DNA from: Lachnospiraceae bacterium
GTDB taxonomy: Bacteria; Bacillota; Clostridia; Lachnospirales; Lachnospiraceae
Length of the DNA stretch: 22,503 bases
NCBI GenBank assembly: GCA_015258095.1
Contig: JABZIV010000032.1
Location: 1 to 22,503 of the forward strand
Direction of reading: 5' to 3'
Under the pieces are notes generated by a model that made no database searches, had not been told where the DNA came from, and saw only the letters and a list, made by a program, of their open reading frames with translations. Below, piece after piece: positions 7,018 through 13,369 of the stretch (positions are counted from its first letter, which is position 1; every line of letters starts with the position of its first letter). A program made the translations under genes and the position numbers.

Positions 7018-9021
7018 ATGAAGAAACAACCGATTTTTAGAAAAATATTGATTCCTTTGGTATTCCTTCTTGTTTTAGAGATGGGTATCCTTATGGCGTC
7101 TATCTACGGACAGGGACTCTTTCAGCAGATGCACACCAATTCACGGGAAATTATTGAAAGCCGGGTGGAAGCGAGACGAAACTACCTGGAAAGTGTGATG
7201 CTGAATCAGTGGATGAACTTAGGACAAACCGTACAGAAATTGAATCAGCTCGCAGACGGTTTGGTGGAAGCCGGTAAGCTGGATATCGAGACTATTGATG
7301 ACAGTTCGGAGAATGCCGCCCCCTTCCTCAATGCCGTGTCTGACGATTTGATTTCGATGATGCGGACGAACCGTGTTACGGGAGTGTTTCTGATTTTAAA
7401 TGCGGAAGACCTGAAGAGCAGCATGGAAGCGAAGCACTATTCGGATAAGCCGGGTTTGTACTTCCGTGACCTGGATCCCGAATCCAAGCCGAGCGGAAAA
7501 AACCTGGATATTTTGATAGAACGCTCTCCTTTTCTGGTGGTGCGGAATAAGCAGATGACGACGGATACCACCTGGAATACCAATTTTCAGTTCGGTACGC
7601 AGAATGTGCCTTACTACGATTTTCTTTATGAGCCGACGGAAGCGGGATTTCATGCCGGAGCGAATGTAGGATGGGAGGAGCTTGGATACTGGAGTAGACC
7701 GTACACGCTTTTCGGTGAGAATCGCCAGGCTATTTCCTATTCGGTGCCGCTGCGTCTTTCCGACGGAAGAGTCTATGGCGTTCTCGGCGTGGATGTTCTT
7801 TTAAGCTACCTGAACGACAACCTTCCGGAGAAGGAACTGGATTCCAGCGGAACGGCTTCTTATTTTCTGAGCATTGAGAAGAAGAAAGAGGACAGCGTCA
7901 GTGCGGATACCTACCGGGAACTTGTTCGTTTTCGCACGCTGGATACGACCATAGACAAGAATGCGGATTTCAGTACGGTCGGGAAGAACCGGGATGTCTA
8001 CTCTTACAGCATTCCTCTTCGTATTTTTTCCACAAACGGGCCTTTTTCCGACCTGAATTGGCGTCTCGGCGGAGAAATCCCCTATAAGACGATGAACAGT
8101 TTCGCCGATCGGATGCTCTATGTGATGTCCGTGACGATTGTTCTCACGTTAATCATCGGTATTATGGGCAGTTTCTCCATCTCCATCTTCTTACAGAAGC
8201 CGATTCGGGCACTGGCGACAGAGGTGCGACGGAATAAGCCGACGGAGAGACTGAGGCTTAAGCAGACGGGCATTCTGGAGATAGACCAGATGTCACAGGC
8301 CCTGGAGGATCTTTCCGACAGGCTCCTTCAGGAACAGCACAATCTGCAATATGAAAGGGATCATGATTTCCTGACGGATCTCTACAACCGAAGAGCTTTC
8401 GGAAGACGGATTCGGGAGTTACTGGATAATAAGGGAAATGGAAATGCCATCGGCGCCTACATCATGATGGACCTCGATAATCTGAAAATGGTCAATGACA
8501 GTTTCGGGCATGAGTATGGAGACAAGTATATTCGTTGTGCTTCCGATGCCATGCGGGAAGCGCTTGGCAAGGATGCGCTCTATTCCCGTATCTCCGGAGA
8601 TGAGTTCAATGTCTTTATCTTCGATGAGGAAGGAAATCGGAATCGAATCAGTACCCTCATTGAAAAGTTGCAGAAAACCATCGATGAAAGCTTCATCATC
8701 CTTCCGGACGGCACGAAGAAGATGCTTCGTCTTTCCGGCGGCGTAAGCTGGTACCCGGAGGGCGGTTTAACTCCGGATGAATTGCAGAAGAATGCGGACT
8801 ATGCGATGTATGTGGTGAAGAAGACCACGAAGTCGCAGATTCGGGTATGGAGTAAAGCGACCGACCTCGGAAAAGAGAAAGAAGAGAAGGAAAGGGAAGA
8901 GGAGAAAGCAAGGGAAGGGGAGAGAGCAAAGGAAAAAGAAAAAGAAGAGGAGAGAAAAAGAGTAGAGAAAGAAGGCGGGGAAGGAACGGAAGAAGAAAAA
9001 GAATCTACCGTTCAAACTTGA
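7018..9021 (+). CDS. Membrane dCache-GGDEF diguanylate cyclase
   Basis: This 667-residue protein is a predicted diguanylate cyclase making c-di-GMP from two GTP. Layout: membrane helix at about 9-29; extracellular dCache-like sensor at about 30-365, including YSVPLRLSDGRVYGVLGVDV near 241-260; second helix at about 366-392; a HAMP-like/coiled linker at about 393-448; then the GGDEF domain at about 449-612. Visible catalytic-domain features are DFLTDLYNRRAF (450-461), DLDNLK (485-490), NDSFGHEYGD (493-502) and the active-site loop SGDEF (526-530). The first glycine of GGDEF is Ser, and no RxxD inhibitory site occurs five residues upstream. The last 50 or so residues are almost pure Glu/Lys/Arg. 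It is co-transcribed with the preceding binding lipoprotein. Activity is likely but unproven, given the SGDEF variant. Confidence 0.9.
   Translation: MKKQPIFRKILIPLVFLLVLEMGILMASIYGQGLFQQMHTNSREIIESRVEARRNYLESVMLNQWMNLGQTVQKLNQLADGLVEAGKLDIETIDDSSENAAPFLNAVSDDLISMMRTNRVTGVFLILNAEDLKSSMEAKHYSDKPGLYFRDLDPESKPSGKNLDILIERSPFLVVRNKQMTTDTTWNTNFQFGTQNVPYYDFLYEPTEAGFHAGANVGWEELGYWSRPYTLFGENRQAISYSVPLRLSDGRVYGVLGVDVLLSYLNDNLPEKELDSSGTASYFLSIEKKKEDSVSADTYRELVRFRTLDTTIDKNADFSTVGKNRDVYSYSIPLRIFSTNGPFSDLNWRLGGEIPYKTMNSFADRMLYVMSVTIVLTLIIGIMGSFSISIFLQKPIRALATEVRRNKPTERLRLKQTGILEIDQMSQALEDLSDRLLQEQHNLQYERDHDFLTDLYNRRAFGRRIRELLDNKGNGNAIGAYIMMDLDNLKMVNDSFGHEYGDKYIRCASDAMREALGKDALYSRISGDEFNVFIFDEEGNRNRISTLIEKLQKTIDESFIILPDGTKKMLRLSGGVSWYPEGGLTPDELQKNADYAMYVVKKTTKSQIRVWSKATDLGKEKEEKEREEEKAREGERAKEKEKEEERKRVEKEGGEGTEEEKESTVQT
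8868..9003 (+). repeat. Purine-only low-complexity tract encoding a charged tail
   Basis: For about 135 nt nearly every base on the plus strand is A or G. It encodes the Glu/Lys/Arg-rich C-terminus of the GGDEF protein (KEKEEKEREEEK-type repeats). It looks like simple-sequence expansion at the gene end and lies directly before the -35 box of the pheST T-box promoter. Confidence 0.7.
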
Positions 9022-9046
9022 CAATTTGCCTTTCATTCAATATACT
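9018..9046 (+). promoter_or_regulatory. SigA promoter of the pheST T-box leader
   Basis: A consensus TTGACA at 9018-9023 and TATACT at 9041-9046 are 17 nt apart. The -35 box overlaps the TGA stop codon of the GGDEF gene (9019-9021). Transcription would begin near 9053. Confidence 0.85.
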
Positions 9047-9052
9047 GCGGAG

Positions 9053-9290
9053 GAAATGCGATGATGGTGCATAAGTACAAAAAGAGTACAGACAGCACAG
9101 AGAGAGGAACCTTGGGCTGTAAGTTCTTCCTGCCTGCTTTTTGGAATATTCACACCGGAGCTGTTTCTCTGAACCCCAGTAGGAGGAGCCGTGAAGCTGC
9201 GTAAAGCGAAAAGAGTGCCCGAGTTTTTCGGGAAGTAGGGTGGTACCGCGATGATTCGTCCCTGTCTGTGTAAGCAGACGGGGATTTTTT
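9053..9290 (+). ncRNA. Phe-specific T-box riboswitch leader
   Basis: The T-box leader senses uncharged tRNA-Phe and controls read-through into pheST. The conserved T-box sequence AGGGTGGTACCGCG is at 9237-9250. A Stem I base pairs CAGAGA (9098-9103) with TCTCTG (9166-9171). On its 3' side the likely specifier is TTC at 9149-9151, within GGAATATTCACACC, a phenylalanine codon matching the downstream genes. The T-box can pair upstream bases to form the antiterminator, competing with the terminator at 9259-9290. The exact fold of Stems I-III was judged by eye only. Confidence 0.92.
9259..9290 (+). terminator. T-box regulated intrinsic terminator
   Basis: A ten-base-pair stem (9259-9268 with 9275-9284, two G-U or A-U closings included) has a six-base loop and is followed by six T residues (9285-9290). 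It starts nine bases after the T-box sequence, the standard position for the terminator alternative of a T-box switch. Confidence 0.9.
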
Positions 9291-9318
9291 ACGTTCCGAA
9301 AAGAAAAGTGGAGGGAAT

Positions 9319-10341
9319 ATGAGTCAATTTAATTTGGAAGGCATACGGATAGCGGCGGAGGAACTTCTGGAGAAGGCAGGAAGTCCGGATGCGTTAAATG
9401 CAATTCGTACACGGTTTTTAGGAAAAAAAGGAGAGCTTGCGGAGGCGAAGAAGCACCTGAAGGATCTGGCACCGGAGGAACGACCCTCGTTCGGTCAGCT
9501 CGTGAATCAGCTTTCCGAGCAGATCGAGAAGGAGATTAAGGAACGTCGTGAGGAAATGGAGAAGGCGTTACAGGACAAGAGACTCCTTTCGGAGACCATC
9601 GACGTGACCCTTCCGGGAAAGAAGATTCGCTACGGGCATCCGCATCCGAACACTCTCGCGCTCGAAGAGGTGGAGAAGATTTTCACCGGGATGGGCTATG
9701 AGGTGGTGGAAGGACCGGAGGTAGAGTATGACAGCTACAATTTTGAGAAGCTGAATATTCCGAAAGGACATCCGGCGCGGGATGAACAGGATACCTTCTA
9801 TATCAACAGCAATATCCTCTTGAGAACCCAGACTTCCTCCGTGCAGGCAAGATATATGGAAACACATAAGCCGCCGTTTCGGATGATTTGTCCGGGACGT
9901 GTATTCCGTTCCGATGCGGTGGATGCGACCCATTCTCCCTCCTTCCATCAGGTGGAAGGTCTCGTAATCGATAAGCATATTCATTTTTCCGACTTGAAAG
10001 GCACGCTGGATTTATTTGCCAAAGAGCTGTTCGGAAAGGACACGAAGACGAAGCTCCGTCCGCATCATTTTCCTTTCACGGAACCGTCTGCGGAAGTGGA
10101 TGTCTCCTGTTTCAAGTGTAAAGGAAAAGGATGCCGTTTCTGTAAGGGAGAAGGCTGGATTGAAATTCTGGGCTGCGGTATGGTGCATCCGAAAGTTTTG
10201 GAGAGTTGTGGAATCGACCCGAAGGAGTATAGCGGATTCGCCTTCGGCGTGGGACTGGAGCGTATTGCGCTTCTGAAATATGAAATCGATGATATGCGTC
10301 TGCTGTATGAGAATGATGTTCGTTTCTTAGAGCAGTTTTAA
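9319..10341 (+). CDS. pheS: Phenylalanyl-tRNA synthetase alpha subunit
   Basis: PheS is the catalytic alpha chain of the alpha2-beta2 enzyme that charges tRNA-Phe in the cytoplasm. The 340 residues match the family. The N-terminal coiled coil is at about 1-90. Then come GHPHPNTLALEEVEKIF, motif 2 (PFRMICPGRVFRSDAVDATH), the FHQVEGL segment and motif 3 (YSGFAFGVGLERIALLKY) near the end. A four-cysteine CFKCKGKGCRFC segment before GWIEILGCGMVHP occurs in many Firmicute PheS proteins. The start has GGAGG about five bases upstream. It follows the T-box leader and is separated from pheT by 12 nt. Confidence 0.97.
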   Translation: MSQFNLEGIRIAAEELLEKAGSPDALNAIRTRFLGKKGELAEAKKHLKDLAPEERPSFGQLVNQLSEQIEKEIKERREEMEKALQDKRLLSETIDVTLPGKKIRYGHPHPNTLALEEVEKIFTGMGYEVVEGPEVEYDSYNFEKLNIPKGHPARDEQDTFYINSNILLRTQTSSVQARYMETHKPPFRMICPGRVFRSDAVDATHSPSFHQVEGLVIDKHIHFSDLKGTLDLFAKELFGKDTKTKLRPHHFPFTEPSAEVDVSCFKCKGKGCRFCKGEGWIEILGCGMVHPKVLESCGIDPKEYSGFAFGVGLERIALLKYEIDDMRLLYENDVRFLEQF

Positions 10342-10353
10342 GGGGGAAATAGC

Positions 10354-10974
10354 ATGAATACATCCATGAATTGGTTAAAGGCGTATGTTCCGGAACTCTC
10401 CGCGACGGGGAAAGAGTTCGGAGACAGGATGACCCTGGTCGGCAATAAAGTAGAAACCATGGAAGACCTTGGGGAAAATCTGGAGAAGATCGTTACCGGG
10501 AAGATTCTTTCTGTTGAGAAGCATCCGGATGCGGACCATCTCCTGATTTGTCAGGTGGACATCGGAAAAGAGACTTTACAGATTGTAACCGGAGCGCCGA
10601 ATGTGGCAGTGGGACAGGTCGTCCCCGTTGTATTGGACGGCGGGAAAGTAAAGGGAAATCATGAGGGAAAATTGGAAGAAGGCGGCATCTCCATTCACAG
10701 CGGAAAGCTTCGCGGAGTAGATTCTTTCGGTATGATGTGCTCGATTGAAGAACTGGGCGGAGACCGGAATCTCTTTCCGGAAGCGCCGGAGAGAGGCATC
10801 TATATCTTTCCGGAAGGGACGGCTGAGGAGAGGATGCTGCGGCACTGCTCGGTTTACGGGATATTCTGCATGAGTATGAAATCACCTCAAATCGTGTCGA
10901 TTGCTTCTCGGAGGTCGGTCTGGCAAGAGAAGCGGCGGCAGCCTTCGGGAAGGCTTTTCATTTTCCGGAAGTGA
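10354..10974 (+). CDS. pheT: PheT beta subunit, 5' segment before a frameshift
   Basis: The first 157 codons of this frame are the N-terminal part of the phenylalanyl-tRNA synthetase beta chain: an ANN-like start MNTSMNWLKAYVPEL, then the EMAP/tRNA-binding OB fold at about 43-150 (KHPDADHLLICQVDIG, IVTGAPNV, GVDSFGMMCSIEELG). After Ala157 (codon 10822-10824) homology stops. The remaining 49 codons to the TGA at 10972-10974 read out of frame, while the true protein continues one frame back from 10827. One base appears to be missing around 10825-10827. AGGGGG upstream of the ATG supports the start. As written, this frame alone would give a non-functional fragment. pheT is normally single-copy and essential, so a sequencing error is the first explanation. 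Confidence 0.85.
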   Translation: MNTSMNWLKAYVPELSATGKEFGDRMTLVGNKVETMEDLGENLEKIVTGKILSVEKHPDADHLLICQVDIGKETLQIVTGAPNVAVGQVVPVVLDGGKVKGNHEGKLEEGGISIHSGKLRGVDSFGMMCSIEELGGDRNLFPEAPERGIYIFPEGTAEERMLRHCSVYGIFCMSMKSPQIVSIASRRSVWQEKRRQPSGRLFIFRK

Positions 10975-12776
10975 AGAAAGTAGGGAATAAGGAGAAGATT
11001 GAGGACTATCTTTCTGTGGAGTTAAAGGACAGCGACCTTTGCAGCCGTTATACAGCGCGTCTCATTCGAAATGTGCATTTTGCGCCGTCTCCGATCTGGA
11101 TGCAGAATCGTCTTCGTACGGCAGGCATTCGTCCCATCAACAATTTCGTGGATATCACGAATTATGTGATGCTGGAGCTCGGACAGCCTATGCATGCCTT
11201 TGATTATGATACGATAGCGGGACATCGGATTCGCGTGGAGAGAGCGGAAGAAGGAGAAAAGTTTGTCACTTTAGACGGCGTAGAACATACGCTGGATTCT
11301 TCCATGCTCTGCATTAAGGATGCGGAAAGAACCATTGCGCTCGGCGGTATCATGGGAGGGGAGAATTCCATGATTACAGATCACGTGAAAAACGTGGTTT
11401 TAGAGGCGGCTTGCTTTAACGGCACGAACATTCGTCTTTCCGGAAGGAAGCTCGGTCTTCGTACGGATGCGTCTTCTTATTTTGAGAAAGGGCTGGATCC
11501 GAACCTTTGTGAACTCGCCATGGACCGTGCCTGCACCTTGATTACGGAGCTTCACTGCGGAGAAGTGGTAGGCGGGATGCTGGACTGCTACCCCGTGAAG
11601 AAGGAAGAGAAACAGTTATCCGTTTCCGTACCGGAAATCAATGATTTGCTCGGGCTTTCGCTTTCGGCGGAGGAAATGAAAGCGCTTCTGCTTCCTCTTG
11701 AGCTGAAGGTGGAAATTCGCGGAGAGCAGTTGGAAATTACGGTTCCGACTTTCCGGCAGGACTTAGACAGGATGGCGGATATTGCGGAGGAAGTGGCACG
11801 GTACTACGGCTATGACAAGATTCCGAATACGCTTCCGAAGGCGTCCACAGTGGGCGGAATGAGCTTTAACCTGGCACTGAACCGGATGCTTCGGCATCTT
11901 GCCGAGGCTCTTGGGTATAACGAGAGTTATTTTTACTCTTTTGAATCCAGGAAGCTCTATGAGAAATTACTGCTTCCGAAAGAGAGTAAAGAGTGGCAGC
12001 AGATTACCATTGCGAATCCTTTGGGAGAGGATTTCTCCGTGATGCGAACCAGTTCCGTGCCGGGAATGTTACAGTCTTTGAGCCTGAACGATCGACATAA
12101 GAACAAAAACGCCAAGCTTTTTGAAATGGCAAAGTGCTATATTCCGAAGAGTCTTCCTCTTACGGAACTTCCGGATGAACGGATGACTTTAACGCTCGGC
12201 TTCATCGGAGAAGGGGATTTCTTCAGTTTGAAAGGAGAAATAGAGTGCCTCTTAAGACAGTGCGGCTTACAGGGTGCGCTTCGCTATGAGGCAAACTGCG
12301 AGAAGTCGTATTATCATCCGGGAAGGAAGGCCAATATCCTCTATGACGGAAACTGTATCGGAACGATGGGAGAGATTCATCCGGATGTCCTGAAGAATTT
12401 TGAACTGAAAGAGAGAGCCTACATTGCCGTACTGGATTTGGAGGAAATCTATCCCTATGCGGGAGATTACAGAAAGTATGTACCGGTAGCAAAGTTCCCT
12501 GCCGTGGCACAGGACTTTTCTCTTCTGGTACCGAAGAATGTCAGTGCCGGACAGGTCGAAGATACCATCCGGGAAGCAGCCGGAAAGCATCTCGAGAAGC
12601 TGGAACTTTTCGATGTCTACGAAGGGGAACAGGTTGTTGCCGGCTTTAAGTCCCTCTCCTACAATGTCAGCTTAAGAGCCAAAGATCACACCTTAAGTGA
12701 AGAAGAAATCAATAAGGTAAGAGGAGATCTACTTACGGCACTGGAGAAAATCGGGGTAAAGTTAAGGGATATGTAA
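10827..12776 (+). CDS. pheT: PheT beta subunit, 3' segment after a frameshift
   Basis: From 10827 the -1 frame reads GEDAAALLGLRDILHEYEIT and on without a stop to 12776 (649 residues). Joined to the first 157 residues it makes about 807 residues, the normal PheT length. Visible regions: SNRVDCFSEVGLAREAAAAFG; the B3/B4 editing domain with RPINNFVDITNYVMLELGQP and HAFDYD; the B5 domain (about VSVPEINDLLGLSLS to YYGYDKIPNT); a catalytic-like core (NPLGEDFSVMRTSSVPGML); and a C-terminal anticodon-binding FDX-ACB domain starting near YRKYVPVAKFPAVAQDFSLL. A GTG at 10971 would allow an artificial start, but the homology extends well upstream of it. The gene ends before a strong bidirectional terminator. 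Confidence 0.88.
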   Translation, partial: GEDAAALLGLRDILHEYEITSNRVDCFSEVGLAREAAAAFGKAFHFPEVKKVGNKEKIEDYLSVELKDSDLCSRYTARLIRNVHFAPSPIWMQNRLRTAGIRPINNFVDITNYVMLELGQPMHAFDYDTIAGHRIRVERAEEGEKFVTLDGVEHTLDSSMLCIKDAERTIALGGIMGGENSMITDHVKNVVLEAACFNGTNIRLSGRKLGLRTDASSYFEKGLDPNLCELAMDRACTLITELHCGEVVGGMLDCYPVKKEEKQLSVSVPEINDLLGLSLSAEEMKALLLPLELKVEIRGEQLEITVPTFRQDLDRMADIAEEVARYYGYDKIPNTLPKASTVGGMSFNLALNRMLRHLAEALGYNESYFYSFESRKLYEKLLLPKESKEWQQITIANPLGEDFSVMRTSSVPGMLQSLSLNDRHKNKNAKLFEMAKCYIPKSLPLTELPDERMTLTLGFIGEGDFFSLKGEIECLLRQCGLQGALRYEANCEKSYYHPGRKANILYDGNCIGTMGEIHPDVLKNFELKERAYIAVLDLEEIYPYAGDYRKYVPVAKFPAVAQDFSLLVPKNVSAGQVEDTIREAAGKHLEKLELFDVYEGEQVVAGFKSLSYNVSLRAKDHTLSEEEINKVRGDLLTALEKIGVKLRDM

Positions 12777-12837
12777 TTTCACCCCTTGCTTCCATACCGA
12801 AGAAACTGCGGAACTACAAGAAATACACAGGAAAAAC

Positions 12838-12880
12838 TCCCCCGGATACGCTTTAGGCAGGAGTGTATCCGGGGGATTTT
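12838..12880. terminator. Bidirectional terminator between pheT and smpB
   Basis: A 12-base-pair perfect GC-rich stem (12838-12849 with 12865-12876) is followed by TTTT on the plus strand. On the minus strand it is followed by TTTTT (A run at 12832-12836). It serves the convergent pheT and smpB transcripts. Confidence 0.9.
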
Positions 12881-12901
12881 ATGATTCTTGTACTTTCTGT
12901 T

Positions 12902-13369
12902 CTATACGCGAATGTTGGCTCTCTTGAATTCCTTTTCCAGTTCTCTTCTCTGCGCTTTTTTCTTCATGTCTTCCCGTTTGTCATAGATTTTCTTTCCGCG
13001 GCAGAGGCCCATGTCGAGCTTCACGAGGCTGCCCTTAAAGTAAAGACGAAGGGGCATCAGGGTATAGCCCTGTTCCTTGATTTTCCCGAGCAAACGGTCT
13101 ATCTCCCTTTTGTGGAGAAGAAGCTTGCGGTCTCGAAGCGGGTCTTTGTTGAAGATATTTCCCCGTTCATACGGATTGATATGCATACCGAGGATGAAGC
13201 ATTCCCCGTTTCGAATCTGACAGAACGACTCCTTGATGGAGGCCTGTCCGAGACGGAGCGATTTCACTTCGGTTCCGAAGAGTTGTATCCCGCATTCTAT
13301 ATTTTCTTCCACAAAAAAGTCATGATATGCCTTCTTGTTGTTGGCTATAAGCTTTACACTTTCTCCCAT
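12902..13369 (-). CDS. smpB: SsrA-binding protein SmpB
   Basis: SmpB binds tmRNA and places it in the A site of stalled ribosomes for trans-translation. The 155 residues have the family's landmarks: VKLIANNKKAYHDFFVEE at the N-terminus, ECGIQLFGTEVKSLR, KESFCQIRNGE, HINPYERGN and the basic C-terminal tail (GKKIYDKREDMKKKAQRRELEKEF), which becomes helical in the ribosome. The start overlaps the 3' end of rnr by 16 nt, and its ribosome binding site AGAGG lies inside rnr, so the two are translationally close. A terminator follows. tmRNA (ssrA), often nearby, is not in the window. Confidence 0.97.
   Translation of the reverse strand: MGESVKLIANNKKAYHDFFVEENIECGIQLFGTEVKSLRLGQASIKESFCQIRNGECFILGMHINPYERGNIFNKDPLRDRKLLLHKREIDRLLGKIKEQGYTLMPLRLYFKGSLVKLDMGLCRGKKIYDKREDMKKKAQRRELEKEFKRANIRV

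Noticed and set aside
10820..10974. Programmed -1 frameshifting in pheT
   Set aside because: No X-XXY-YYZ slippery heptamer or following stable hairpin could be seen, and PheT is not known to be recoded. A missing base is simpler.
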